This document shows, piece by piece, positions 35,603-44,500 of a stretch of DNA of 64,000 nucleotides; the stretch's first letter is position 1, and every line of letters starts with the position of its first letter. Both the position numbers and the translations under genes were made by a program. This DNA comes from Wenzhouxiangella sp042310355 (GTDB lineage: Bacteria > Pseudomonadota > Gammaproteobacteria > Xanthomonadales > Wenzhouxiangellaceae): NCBI RefSeq assembly GCF_042310355.1, contig NZ_JBHJMR010000011.1, forward strand, positions 1 through 64,000, given 5' to 3'. Below the pieces are notes generated by a model. The model was not told the origin of the DNA and ran no database searches. It saw nothing but the letters and a program-made list of their open reading frames with translations.

Positions 35603-36383
35603 CTTGGCTGGTCTGTTGTCTTAAATTCCGAGCTTCGGACGATTTGGGGAACTGGTCCTCGAGACGTCTGAAGTAGCGGGCGGCCTCCCGCTCGTTGCCA
35701 AGCCGTTGTTCGATCCGGTAGCCGAGCATTAGCGCTCCCGGATCGTCCCCTGTTGCTGCCTCGTATCGCTGCAGGAAAGCGCGCGCCCGAAAAGCGTCGT
35801 CTCGCTGCAGGAAAAGGCGTGCCAGATGGTAAAGCGCGTCGGGATAGTCCGGATTGACCTCCAGCGCTTCACGCAGATACTCTTCGGCCGTCGCCGGTTG
35901 CTCGCCTCGAATCGCGCAGGCGCCGGCATTGGTGTAGGCGACCTCGCGCGTGTCGTAGAACGGATCATCGATCGCGCGGAGAAACAGCTCGTCGGCCTCG
36001 CGGTACTCGCCCTGACGGCACAGGAAGGTGGCGTAGCTATTGAGCGTCGCACCGTCCTCGGGCGCCAGACGCATCGCTTCGCGATAGTAGCGTCGCGCCC
36101 GCGCCTCCCGACCGAGTTGCTCCTGGATCATGGCCAGCGTGACGTACGCCGGCACGTGCGCCGGGTCGAGCTCGATCGCCCGCTCGAGCTTGTCGATGGC
36201 AATCTGCAGGTCGCCGCGCTCGAAATAGCCCACGCCCAGGCGCGCATTGACATCGGCCCCGCTCACGGGGCTGACACGATCCATGCCGGTGCGACCGGCT
36301 TCGCCGCGCTCGGGCTGGGTGGTGGCGCAGCCGCTGACCAGCGCGAGAACCGTCAAGAGCGCGACCAGCTTCAGTCTTTTCAT
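35595..36383 (-). CDS. pilF: Type IV pilus biogenesis lipoprotein PilF/PilW
   Basis: A 262-residue lipoprotein (VSGC lipobox) with about five TPR repeats, for example LGVGYFERGDLQIAIDKLERAIELDP and YREADELFLRAIDDP. PilF pilots the PilQ secretin to the outer membrane. The position between rlmN and rodZ is the conserved one; its ATGA overlaps the rlmN stop. It agrees with the PilZ gene in suggesting type IV pili. Confidence 0.9.
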   Translation of the reverse strand: MKRLKLVALLTVLALVSGCATTQPERGEAGRTGMDRVSPVSGADVNARLGVGYFERGDLQIAIDKLERAIELDPAHVPAYVTLAMIQEQLGREARARRYYREAMRLAPEDGATLNSYATFLCRQGEYREADELFLRAIDDPFYDTREVAYTNAGACAIRGEQPATAEEYLREALEVNPDYPDALYHLARLFLQRDDAFRARAFLQRYEAATGDDPGALMLGYRIEQRLGNEREAARYFRRLEDQFPKSSEARNLRQQTSQDD

Positions 36384-37498
36384 GACGCCATCGCCTGCCG
36401 GGCCAGCTGCTGCTGCACGACGACCCGGCGCTGGTTGGGACTCAAAAGCTGGCCCACGAGCTGACCGCAGGCTGCGTCGATGTCTTCACCGCGCGTCTTG
36501 CGCACCGTCGTGATCAGGCCGGCGGCGCGGGTAATCTTCTGGAATTCGTAGATCGCCTCGTCGGAAGAGCAACTGAACGGTGTACCCGGAAACGGGTTGA
36601 AGGGAATCAGGTTGATCTTCGACGGCAGCACGCTGAGCAGCCGCACGAGCGCGCGTGCGTGCTCGGGGCGATCATTGACGCCGTCGATCATGGTGTACTC
36701 GAACGTCACCGACCGTCGCGGCCTCGCCTTGATGAAGCGCTTGCAGGCGGCGATGAGTTCCTCGACGGGGTACTTGCGGTTGAGCGGCACCAGCCGGGTT
36801 CTGAGGTCGTTGTCGGCCGCGTGCAATGACACCGCCAGGGCGAACTCGTCACCTTCGGCCAGATCGTCGATGCCGGGCACCACACCGGAGGTCGAGATCG
36901 TGACCCGACGCGAAGCCAGCCCGTAGGCCAGGTCGTCGCGCAGCAGCGAAAGCGTGGGTCGCACCGCGTTGAGATTGAGCATGGGTTCGCCCATGCCCAT
37001 GAACACGACGTTGGTCACGCGCTGCTCATCACCGTAAAGCTCGCGCAGCCGGTGAACCGCCTGCCACACCTGGCCGATGATCTCGGCGGTATCGAGATTG
37101 CGATTGAAGCCCTGCGTGGCGGTCGAACAGAAGGTGCAGTTGAGCATGCAGCCCACCTGCGAGGAGATGCACAAGGTTCCGCGGCTGGTTTCGGGAATAT
37201 AGACCGTCTCGACGGCATTGCCGCCGGCGATCGACATCAACCACTTGACGGTGCCGTCGGCCGACTGCTGCTCGCGCATGATCGACGGCGGCGCAACGCC
37301 CGCGGTGTGATCCAGCCGCTCGCGCAGGGCCCTGGACAGGTCGGTCATCTGGCCGAAATCGGTCACGCCGCGCTGGTGAATCCATTGCAGCAACTGGCGC
37401 GCGCGAAACGGCTTCTCGTCGAGGTCGACGAAAAACCGTTCGAGACCCGCTCGGTCGAGACCGAGCAGGTTAGTGATTTCCTGAGGCCCTGCGGGCAT
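36380..37498 (-). CDS. rlmN: 23S rRNA/tRNA adenine C2-methyltransferase (radical SAM)
   Basis: A 372-residue radical SAM enzyme methylating A2503 of 23S rRNA and A37 of tRNA. The cluster-binding CMLNCTFC is in SSQVGCMLNCTFCSTATQG. GMGEPMLN, GVVPGIDDLAEG and the C-terminal CGQLVGQLL cysteine are conserved. It lies 20 bp downstream of ndk. Confidence 0.96.
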   Translation of the reverse strand: MPAGPQEITNLLGLDRAGLERFFVDLDEKPFRARQLLQWIHQRGVTDFGQMTDLSRALRERLDHTAGVAPPSIMREQQSADGTVKWLMSIAGGNAVETVYIPETSRGTLCISSQVGCMLNCTFCSTATQGFNRNLDTAEIIGQVWQAVHRLRELYGDEQRVTNVVFMGMGEPMLNLNAVRPTLSLLRDDLAYGLASRRVTISTSGVVPGIDDLAEGDEFALAVSLHAADNDLRTRLVPLNRKYPVEELIAACKRFIKARPRRSVTFEYTMIDGVNDRPEHARALVRLLSVLPSKINLIPFNPFPGTPFSCSSDEAIYEFQKITRAAGLITTVRKTRGEDIDAACGQLVGQLLSPNQRRVVVQQQLARQAMAS

Positions 37499-37518
37499 TT
37501 GCGTACTTTCGCTGATAA

Positions 37519-37938
37519 TTACCGTGAGTATATCTCATCGGCGCCGAAAAAGAAGGCGATCTCTTCCTTTGCGGTGTCCTCGCCATCGGAACCATGCACG
37601 GCATTGGCGTCGATGCTGGTGGCGAAATCGGCTCGAATGGTGCCCGGAGCGGCCTGACGCGGATCGGTCGCGCCCATCAGTTCCCGGTTGCGCGCGATGG
37701 CATCCTCGCCCTCGAGCACCTGGACCATCACGGGGCCGGAAATCATGAACTCAACCAGGTCCTTGAAGAACGGACGCTCGCGATGGACGGCGTAGAAGCC
37801 TTCCGCCTCTTCCCGCGTGAGGTGCTTCATGCGGGCCGCAGAGATCTTGAGACCGGCGCGCTCGAATCGGGCATAGATTTCACCGATGACGTTCTTGGCC
37901 ACGGCATCGGGCTTGATGATCGACAGTGTGCGTTCCAT
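37519..37938 (-). CDS. ndk: Nucleoside diphosphate kinase
   Basis: A 139-residue enzyme that balances NTP/dNTP pools. ERTLSIIKPDAVAKN begins the fold, and the phosphorylated histidine is in SIDANAVHGSD near residue 117. GGAGCAGGA precedes the ATG. It heads the ndk-rlmN-pilF-rodZ group. Confidence 0.97.
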   Translation of the reverse strand: MERTLSIIKPDAVAKNVIGEIYARFERAGLKISAARMKHLTREEAEGFYAVHRERPFFKDLVEFMISGPVMVQVLEGEDAIARNRELMGATDPRQAAPGTIRADFATSIDANAVHGSDGEDTAKEEIAFFFGADEIYSR

Positions 37939-38240
37939 TCCTGCTCCTTCGGGAAAGATTTAGATTATTCGGGTCGGGTCGTCAGTCAGGGACTGATCGT
38001 CAAAGACTTGTCCGACGATCAAGGCGCCGCCGGGCAAACCGGCAATTGTATACCTGAATCGCACGGAATTCATGCGCATCGCCCGTCAGTGAGCGGATTC
38101 GGCGGCAAAAATCACTTGTACTGCGACCAAACCGATGCTCATAATGACGGTCGGGGTTCGGGGCGCGCCGCTCGCAAGACACGATCGGCCAACGCAGAAT
38201 CCGGGCCAGGGACTCAAGGACGCTTTCTTCGGGAAGGGAA
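37939..38240. other. Divergent intergenic region with overlapping inverted repeats
   Basis: 302 bases with no credible gene. Two inverted repeats share bases: TCAGTC-AGG-GACTGA (37982-37996) and GATCGTC-N12-GACGATC (37995-38020). They could be alternative hairpins or operator half-sites for ndk. A promoter candidate for the diguanylate cyclase lies at 38116-38145. The rest is unremarkable. Confidence 0.5.
38116..38145 (+). promoter_or_regulatory. Candidate promoter of the diguanylate cyclase
   Basis: TTGTAC (38116-38121) and CATAAT (38140-38145) with an 18-bp spacer. The start codon is about 90 bases further on. Confidence 0.35.
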
Positions 38241-41150
38241 ATGCGCCATCCCCACCAAATTTCAGCAGCCCTGGCGCTGCTGTATCTCGTACTGCCCGGC
38301 GCGGTCTGCGCCCAGGTCGACCATCTGCCGTTCGAAGACCTGCATCAACAAACCTGGACCACGCGCCAGGGTATTCCGCACAACACCATCAACGACATCG
38401 CCCAGACCCCCGACGGGTACCTGTGGTTCGCCACATGGGAAGGCATCGCACGCTTCAACGGCCATCGTTTCAGGCTGTTCGAGCGCGGCGACGAGACCGG
38501 ACTGCCCGACGCGGGCGTCCTTTCCCTGTCGGTCGACCGAACGGGCGGGTTGCTGGCGGCCGGCGCGCGCGGCGGCCTGTCGCTGACCGACGGCCGTCAA
38601 TGGCAGGGCCTGTCACGGGCGCCGACCATGATCACGCATGCCGTGCTCGATTCGCATCGGCAGCTGTGGATCGCGACCCAGGGCGCCGGCATCCTGCGCC
38701 GCCAGCTCGACGAGTCCGGGGGCACCTTGAGCCAGGAGACCTACCTGGCCGGCGCATCCTCGCACCGGGTTCTCCCGGAGCAGCGCGGCGCCTGGGCCGC
38801 GACCAGCCAGGGCCTGCTGCACATCTCCGGCGACGGCGAATCCCGGCTGGCAGGCGAGGGTGAGTTGCCCGACGCGCCTGCCCTGAGCCTGCTGCGCGAC
38901 TCGCGCGGGCGCCTGCTCGTCGGCACCGAACGGGGTCTGTTCGTCCGCGACCATGCCGACGCGCCGTTTCGCCTGCTGCACGCCGACTTCGGCAACCTGG
39001 CCACCAGCGCCCTCCTCGAAGGCGACGACGGCGCCCTGTGGGTGGGCACCATCAACTCCGGACTGTTTCGCCTGCACGACGGTCGGGTCCATCAGCTCAA
39101 CACCGAACAGGGCCTGCCCAACAATCGCGTCCTCTCCCTCTACATGGACAGGGAGAACAGTCTCTGGGTCGGCACCAACGGCGGTCTGTTCAGGCTGCGC
39201 TCGGCGCCCTTCGTCACGATGACCCGGGCGCAGGGCCTGGCGGGAAACTACATCCGGGCGGTGATGCCGCATTCCGACGGCAGCCTCTGGGCGGGAACCA
39301 GCGAAGGCGTCACGCGCATTGCCGACGGCGCGACCGAGGCGGTCCTCGACGGCGACGACCCGATCGCCCTGTCGACCCTCAGCCTCGCCGAGCTTCCCGG
39401 CGGCGACGTGCTGATCGGCACCCATTCCGAGGGCGCACTGCGCTGGAAAGCGGGCCGCATCGTCGATCGACACGATCGCGACAGCGGACTGCCGTCCAAC
39501 GACATCCGCTTCATCCACGCCGATCGACGCGGTCGGATCTGGATCGCGACGGCCAGCGGCCTGGCCCGGGTCGGACCGCAGGAAACCCGGATCTTCCGCC
39601 CCGAGGACGGCCTGCCCGGGGATTTCGTCATCGCGGTCGAGGAAGACAGCCGGGGGGAGATCTGGATCGGAACGGGATTCGGCCTGGCCCGGTTCGTCGA
39701 CGAGCGCTTCGAGCCGATCTCACTCCGTCACCTCGACGAGGCGATGTACGTCTACGGCATTCACGAAGACCGCGAGCGCTACCAGCTCTGGCTCGCTACC
39801 GACCGCGGGCTTGTCCGCTACCAACCGGAGTCGGGACGGGCCAGCCTGGTCGGTCGCGACGCCGGCATGCCGGTCGACAAGCTCTTTCATGTTGTCGACG
39901 ATCGTCATGGCGCATTCTGGCTGACCAGCAACCGCGGTATCGTCCGCGTGCTGAAGCGCCAGGCCGAGGAAGCCGCCGATGGCGACCGCGCCACGATCGA
40001 CTTCGAACTCTACACCGAGGGCGACGGCCTGCTCAGTGCCCAGGCCAACGGCGGCGCGGGGCCACCGGCCGCCTGGCACCGCGGCCGGGTATGGGTGGCG
40101 ACCGCCGTCGGCCTGGCCAGTGTCGATCCGCAACACCTCACGCGCTACGAAGACGCCACGCTACCGGTCAGCATCGAGCAGTTCGAGGCCGACGGAGCCA
40201 GCATGCCGGCGGACGGGCCGGTGGAACTACCCGCCGGCACCGGGCGGGTGACGATCCGGTACGCCGGCCTCGGCTTCATCATGCCGCAGCGCATCCGCTA
40301 CCGGACCCTGCTCGAGGGCTTCGACGACGGCTGGGTCGATCGCGCCGCCCAGAGCGTGGCCGAGTACACCAATCTCGGGCCGGGCGAGTACGTTTTCCGG
40401 GTTTCGGCCGCCTACCCCTACGGCGACTGGAACGGTTCAGAAACGAGCCTGCGCTTCTCGATCGCCCCCCTGCCCTGGCAGCGCACCTGGTTCTGGATCC
40501 TGGTCGTCGCGGCATTGATCGGACTGATCGCCCTGGCAACGCAGTGGAGAATGCGCCGTCTGGAGCAACGCGCCGCCGAACTGCGCGCCCAGGTCGACGA
40601 GAAAACCCGCGAACTGCAGCGGCAGGCTGCGAGCTTCGAACGGCAGGCGCGCATCGACCAGCTGACCGGGCTGGCCAATCGGCGAGCCTTCGACGAATGG
40701 CTGGCCGAGGAGTTCCGCCGCAGCAGGCGGGAGGACCGCCCCCTGAGCCTGGTCGTCATGGACCTGGACCACTTCAAGCTGATCAACGACGGATATTCGC
40801 ACCTGATCGGAGACGAAGTAATGCGGATGGTCGCCGATGTGCTGCGCAAGCATGTCCGCACCGGCGATCAGGCCGCGCGCTGGGGTGGCGAGGAATTCAC
40901 CCTGACCTTCCACGACATCGATGCCGGACAGGCCGAAGGCATCAGCGAGAGGATTCGCGCGTCGATCGAGACGGCCGATTTCAGCCACGCCGCGCCCGGC
41001 CTGAGCATCACCGCCAGCTTCGGTGTCAGCGACAACCGCCACGCGGGCAGCTACGAGGAGTTGCTGCGCCAGGCCGACCAGGCCCTGTTCCAGGCCAAGG
41101 CGCTCGGCCGGAATCGGGTTGTCGTCCACGCTACCGACAAGCACACTTGA
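38241..41150 (+). CDS. Two-component-regulator propeller diguanylate cyclase
   Basis: A 969-residue membrane sensor. A signal peptide (to about residue 24) is followed by reg_prop blades from LHQQTWTTRQGIPHNTINDIAQTPDGYLWFAT onward, repeated as GLPNNRVLSLYMDRENSLWVGT and GLPSNDIRFIH. A Y_Y_Y domain (RIRYRTLLEGFDDGWVD) and a transmembrane segment (about 749-769) lead to a coiled linker (LRAQVDEKTRELQRQ) and a GGDEF domain. The active site is GGEEF at about 882-886, with an I-site RTGD five residues before it. It should make c-di-GMP in response to a periplasmic signal. It stands alone, with tRNA-Asn after it. Confidence 0.93.
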   Translation: MRHPHQISAALALLYLVLPGAVCAQVDHLPFEDLHQQTWTTRQGIPHNTINDIAQTPDGYLWFATWEGIARFNGHRFRLFERGDETGLPDAGVLSLSVDRTGGLLAAGARGGLSLTDGRQWQGLSRAPTMITHAVLDSHRQLWIATQGAGILRRQLDESGGTLSQETYLAGASSHRVLPEQRGAWAATSQGLLHISGDGESRLAGEGELPDAPALSLLRDSRGRLLVGTERGLFVRDHADAPFRLLHADFGNLATSALLEGDDGALWVGTINSGLFRLHDGRVHQLNTEQGLPNNRVLSLYMDRENSLWVGTNGGLFRLRSAPFVTMTRAQGLAGNYIRAVMPHSDGSLWAGTSEGVTRIADGATEAVLDGDDPIALSTLSLAELPGGDVLIGTHSEGALRWKAGRIVDRHDRDSGLPSNDIRFIHADRRGRIWIATASGLARVGPQETRIFRPEDGLPGDFVIAVEEDSRGEIWIGTGFGLARFVDERFEPISLRHLDEAMYVYGIHEDRERYQLWLATDRGLVRYQPESGRASLVGRDAGMPVDKLFHVVDDRHGAFWLTSNRGIVRVLKRQAEEAADGDRATIDFELYTEGDGLLSAQANGGAGPPAAWHRGRVWVATAVGLASVDPQHLTRYEDATLPVSIEQFEADGASMPADGPVELPAGTGRVTIRYAGLGFIMPQRIRYRTLLEGFDDGWVDRAAQSVAEYTNLGPGEYVFRVSAAYPYGDWNGSETSLRFSIAPLPWQRTWFWILVVAALIGLIALATQWRMRRLEQRAAELRAQVDEKTRELQRQAASFERQARIDQLTGLANRRAFDEWLAEEFRRSRREDRPLSLVVMDLDHFKLINDGYSHLIGDEVMRMVADVLRKHVRTGDQAARWGGEEFTLTFHDIDAGQAEGISERIRASIETADFSHAAPGLSITASFGVSDNRHAGSYEELLRQADQALFQAKALGRNRVVVHATDKHT

Positions 41151-41221
41151 AGCCCACTCCGCTTCCCCTGGCGATGAAACACGCGGGCCGGGACGGAAAG
41201 CAAAAAAGTCGTCTGCGATGC

Positions 41222-41250
41222 TTGACGAGCCCGGCCCGCATGCGCACAAT
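41222..41250 (+). promoter_or_regulatory. tRNA-Asn promoter
   Basis: TTGACG (41222-41227) and CACAAT (41245-41250), spacing 17 bp, ending 15 bases before the tRNA. The stretch after the -10 is GC-rich (ATGCGGC), as is common at stable-RNA promoters. Confidence 0.55.
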
Positions 41251-41265
41251 ATGCGGCTTGACGAT

Positions 41266-41342
41266 TCCCCGGTAGCTCAGCTGGTTAGAGCGGGTGACTG
41301 TTAATCACTAGGTCGTTGGTTCGAATCCGACCCGGGGAGCCA
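41266..41342 (+). tRNA. tRNA-Asn (anticodon GTT)
   Basis: A full cloverleaf: acceptor TCCCCGG/CCGGGGA, D arm GCTC...GAGC, anticodon stem GGTGA/TCACT with loop CTGTTAA (anticodon 41300-41302 = GTT), variable AGGTC and T arm GTTGG-TTCGAAT-CCGAC. The discriminator is G and CCA is encoded (41340-41342). One G-U pair closes the top of the anticodon stem. Confidence 0.97.
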
Positions 41343-41348
41343 GATCCG

Positions 41349-41390
41349 AAAAGGCCCTGCACGGTATCATCCGTACAGGGCCTTTTTCTT
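41349..41390 (+). terminator. Rho-independent terminator after tRNA-Asn
   Basis: Stem AAGGCCCTGCACGG with CCGTACAGGGCCTT (one C:A mismatch), loop TATCAT, then a T-run (41383-41387 and on). It is correctly placed 7 bases after the tRNA CCA. It could also shield the SRAP gene from read-through. Confidence 0.85.
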
Positions 41391-41406
41391 TTCCGGGGTA
41401 TGTCCG

Positions 41407-42156
41407 ATGTGCGGACGCGGTGGTCACGAGTTTTCCTGGCGGCAAGTCCATGAATACCTCGACTTGTTCGGCAACCCGCCCGATGACGGGCTGCGACTGC
41501 TCAACGTCGCGCCCTCCACGCGCCGTGGCGATACCGTCCGCTGGACCGTCCTGCCGGCGGCCATCCTCGACGAGCAGGGCCGCCGCGTGCTCGATCACAT
41601 GGTCTGGCCGCTGATTCCCGCCTGGATGAAGGGCGATCTGCCGAAGTTCTCGACCGCCAACTGTCGCAGCGAGCCCGATACCCCGTTTTCCGAGACCGTC
41701 TCGAAAAAACCGACTTTCCGCAGCGCCTGGAAGCACGGCCGGCGCTGCCTGGTGCCCTTTTCCTGGTTCTACGAGTGGGACCAGCGCAGCAAGCCCAGGC
41801 AGCCCTGGCGCGTGATGCCGGCCGCCGCCCCGATGCTGATATTCGCCGGGCTCTGGGACGTCTCGACCACCCCCGAGGGCGAAACACGCCGCTCGTTCAC
41901 GCTCATTACCACCGAACCCAACGGCCTGCTGCGCGACATCGGTCACCACCGCGCGCCGGTGATGCTCGACGAAGATCAGTGGTCCACCTGGCTGGGCGGT
42001 TCGCCGGAGGAAGCCGAAAGACTGCTCGAGCCACCGCCGGAAGGCAGCCTGCGCGCCGAGCCGGTCACGACCCGCGTCAACAATCCCGAATATCAGGGGG
42101 AGGACTTGCTCGAACCGGTTGAACTCCCGCAAGGACAAGCTGGGCTGGATATTTAG
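41407..42156 (+). CDS. SRAP (SOS response-associated peptidase / HMCES-YedK) family protein
   Basis: A 249-residue protein that should cross-link its N-terminal cysteine to abasic sites in single-stranded DNA. Cys2 follows Met1 (MCGRGG), as required after Met removal. NCRSEPDTPF with the conserved Asn/Glu, GRRCLVPFSWFYEW, and HHRAPVML with the catalytic His are all present. The ATG at 41407 is set by the need for Cys2. It lies next to the translesion mutasome, which fits DNA-damage tolerance; no LexA box was seen before it. Confidence 0.92.
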   Translation: MCGRGGHEFSWRQVHEYLDLFGNPPDDGLRLLNVAPSTRRGDTVRWTVLPAAILDEQGRRVLDHMVWPLIPAWMKGDLPKFSTANCRSEPDTPFSETVSKKPTFRSAWKHGRRCLVPFSWFYEWDQRSKPRQPWRVMPAAAPMLIFAGLWDVSTTPEGETRRSFTLITTEPNGLLRDIGHHRAPVMLDEDQWSTWLGGSPEEAERLLEPPPEGSLRAEPVTTRVNNPEYQGEDLLEPVELPQGQAGLDI

Positions 42157-42172
42157 TGGCTCCGATCAAGAA

Positions 42173-42340
42173 AAATTTTCAAATCACAAGCACCAATTTT
42201 CAAACAAATCTCGATGACCGAATTTTCAAGTGACCGAAACGAATCGGGGCACTTCGAATGCCTGAGGCCATGTTTTGATCATTCGATCATTGAAACATTG
42301 GTCCTTGTTTGAGAATTGGTGCTTGGGATTTGAAAATTTG
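42173..42340. repeat. Long AT-rich palindromic intergenic element
   Basis: Arms 42173-42207 (CAAATCACAAGCACCAATTTT core) and 42305-42339 (GAATTGGTGCTTGGGATTTG core) are near-perfect inverted copies. The inner parts GACCGAATTTTCAA and TTGAAACATTGGTC continue the symmetry. The AT content contrasts strongly with the flanking genes. It lies between convergent SRAP and imuB and could end both transcripts. Confidence 0.85.
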
Positions 42341-42342
42341 AA

Positions 42343-43770
42343 TCAATCAAACAAGCCGTGAATAAACCACCCCTCCCGCGGCCGGTGTTCGTGGAAAACC
42401 CATAGCCGACGGCCGTGGCGGTCGCGGGCGACGAAGTAGTCGCGTCGGCAGTCTTGTTCATCCCACCAGCCGGCCTCGATGCGCTCCGGCCCATCCTCCA
42501 GGCGCAAGTTCTCGCGCCGGCAGGGCCGGGGCTCGGGCAATAGCCAGGTCGGGCGCGGTCGTTTGTCGCTGCAGCATGCCGGCGTGCCCGGCTCGACCCA
42601 GCGCCAGGCCTTTTCCGGGCGATGGTCGGACTGCGGGGCCAGCCCGGACAGGCCCTCATCTCCGAGCCTCGCCTTGAGCCGGTCCAGCAGCGCCGGCCAG
42701 GCATCGCCGCGGTTGTTGCCGTTCCACAGGTCCGCCTGGGGCGGGCGATGCTCATCGGTGCTTTCGGCGCGCAGCTCGACGGCTTCCACCGGACCGGGCA
42801 ACTCGAGCTTGTCGAGCTTGAGCGCAAGCAACTCCAGCAAGCGCTCGGCATCCATGCCGGGACGCGACAGGCCGACCCGAACGGGTACGCTGCCGCCGCC
42901 GTCCTCTCGCTGAAGCGCGATGTGCAGGCGCGTGAGCGCCCGGTCGCGGACTTCGAGCCAGTGTGCCGTGCGGGCGACGGCACGGCGCAGCACGAACAAC
43001 AGGGCCGAACTGTCGCTGCTGGCCGCGGGCAGCTCCAGACGCAGCCGGAACGTTTCCGGCGGCTGCCAGGCGATCAGCGGCGTGGATACCCGCCCTTCCA
43101 GGCAAGCCAGGTGCCGGTTCAGCTCCGGCCCGAAGCGCCTTGCCCGCTCGGGCGCCGGCAGGCGCAGCAACTCCGCCACGGAACTCAACCCACAGCCCGC
43201 CAGCGCCAGCGCCTGGCTGTCGTCCAGGGCCAGGGCGGTCAGCGCAAGCCCGTTCAGGGTCCTGCGCATGGCGCCGCGGCTTGCCGCATGCAGGCCGTGG
43301 CGGGCAAACAGCCGGGCCGTGACGGCCACCGGCGCCGACCCGGTTCGCACCGGCAGGCCGGCTTTCTCGAGCTGCGCGCAGAGCGTTTCGACCAGCGGCC
43401 GCAGACCGCCGTAGAGGCGGCGGCTGCCGGCGATTTCCAGCAGTACGCCGTCGGGTGGCGCCAGCACCACCTGGCTGCTGCCGCGCCAGGCGCCCAGCGC
43501 CAGCTGTTCGAGCAGCGAGCGTTCGGCCGCCGAATGACGTGGCCGGCTGTGCAGGGCCGGCGCGACGGCCAGCGCCGTGCTCAGCGGCTGGCCCGGCAGC
43601 ACCCCGGCCCGGCGCGCGGCCGCGCCGGCCTGCAGGATCACGTGGCGCCCCCGCTGGTGGCCGTGCACGGCGTGCAGCTCGGGCATCTCCCGGTCGCACT
43701 GCCAGGCCGCCAGCAGGGGCAGCTGCGGGCAGTGCAGGCCCAGCCAGAGTTCAGGATGAGGCGCGGGCAT
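42343..43770 (-). CDS. imuB: ImuB, catalytically inactive Y-family polymerase homologue
   Basis: A 475-residue mutasome protein. The N-terminus has LWLGLHCPQLPLLAAW and RRAGVLPGQPLSTALAVAP. The palm motif is PPDGVLLEIAGS in place of the SLDE of active polymerases, so the acidic active site is missing, as is normal in ImuB. A probable clamp-binding QADLW lies near residue 345. ImuB brings DnaE2 and ImuA to the beta clamp. It overlaps imuA by 20 bp. Confidence 0.93.
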   Translation of the reverse strand: MPAPHPELWLGLHCPQLPLLAAWQCDREMPELHAVHGHQRGRHVILQAGAAARRAGVLPGQPLSTALAVAPALHSRPRHSAAERSLLEQLALGAWRGSSQVVLAPPDGVLLEIAGSRRLYGGLRPLVETLCAQLEKAGLPVRTGSAPVAVTARLFARHGLHAASRGAMRRTLNGLALTALALDDSQALALAGCGLSSVAELLRLPAPERARRFGPELNRHLACLEGRVSTPLIAWQPPETFRLRLELPAASSDSSALLFVLRRAVARTAHWLEVRDRALTRLHIALQREDGGGSVPVRVGLSRPGMDAERLLELLALKLDKLELPGPVEAVELRAESTDEHRPPQADLWNGNNRGDAWPALLDRLKARLGDEGLSGLAPQSDHRPEKAWRWVEPGTPACCSDKRPRPTWLLPEPRPCRRENLRLEDGPERIEAGWWDEQDCRRDYFVARDRHGRRLWVFHEHRPREGWFIHGLFD

Positions 43771-44413
43771 GACGACGGTAGTGCTCCAGGTCGAGAACGG
43801 ATTCGGAGGCGGGGCCCAGGCGCCTCGACTCGACCAGCCCGGCCGGACTGCGCAGGATCTCGACGCCGCAACCGGGGCTCAGGCCCAGGCGCAGGGCAGA
43901 AACGGAGGGCGGCGGCGACTGCTCCGGGCGATAGACGACAAAAGTCGGCCCCGGGCTGTGCTCGGCGGCCAGCTGCAGGCGGCGCACGGCGCGCTCCCCT
44001 ACCCGCCCGGCCGGTGGCCAGACCGCGACGCTGCCGCACAGGCCGCTTTTGAGGCACTGCTCGGCCGCCCACAGCACCTCGGAGGCCTCGCGCACCACCA
44101 GCAGGTGTTCGAGCACCACGCCCGCCCCGGCCATCGCCTGCGGCCCCGGCACCATGACCGGGCCGGCCAGCACCACCGGCTGCCCCTGTTGCGTGCAGCG
44201 CGCCAGCAGCGGCAGCAGCAGGCCCAGTTCACCGCAGCCGCTCACGCGCGGCAAAAGCTCGGTCAGCCGTCCCAGCGGCCAACCGCCGCCCGGCAGGCCG
44301 CGGTCGAGCCAGTCCAGGCCGGTAGGCACCGCCGGCAAAGACCTGCGGGCGCGACCGCGCCACAAGTCGGGGCGGTGATCCAGCAGTTGTTCGAGTCGTG
44401 CTTCGGCCGACAT
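43751..44413 (-). CDS. imuA: ImuA, RecA-like mutasome protein
   Basis: A 220-residue SulA/RecA-like protein. VPTGLDWLDRGLPGGGWPLGRLTELL at residues 30-55 is typical of ImuA, as is the C-terminal LDLEHYRRHARAS. A classic Walker A lysine is not clear. It is the first gene of the imuA-imuB operon, transcribed away from dnaE2; the LexA box is 30 bp upstream of its ATG. Confidence 0.9.
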   Translation of the reverse strand: MSAEARLEQLLDHRPDLWRGRARRSLPAVPTGLDWLDRGLPGGGWPLGRLTELLPRVSGCGELGLLLPLLARCTQQGQPVVLAGPVMVPGPQAMAGAGVVLEHLLVVREASEVLWAAEQCLKSGLCGSVAVWPPAGRVGERAVRRLQLAAEHSPGPTFVVYRPEQSPPPSVSALRLGLSPGCGVEILRSPAGLVESRRLGPASESVLDLEHYRRHARASS

Positions 44414-44442
44414 TGCGGGCTCCGTTCGGGTGGACCAGAATA

Positions 44443-44458
44443 CTGTATAAGTTTACAG
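44443..44458. promoter_or_regulatory. LexA box between imuA and dnaE2
   Basis: CTGTATAAGTTTACAG fits the CTGT-N8-ACAG gammaproteobacterial SOS operator. It lies in the 87-bp gap between the divergent genes and overlaps TATAAG (dnaE2 direction) and TATACA (imuA direction), so one LexA dimer could silence both. Confidence 0.88.
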
Positions 44459-44500
44459 TTTCTCAGAACCCGCGAATTCACCCATTCACCGGAACCCGTC

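Noticed and set aside
43769..44500. N-terminal extension of dnaE2 back through imuA
   Set aside because: The extra frame overlaps imuA on the other strand, crosses the LexA box and has no DnaE2 similarity.
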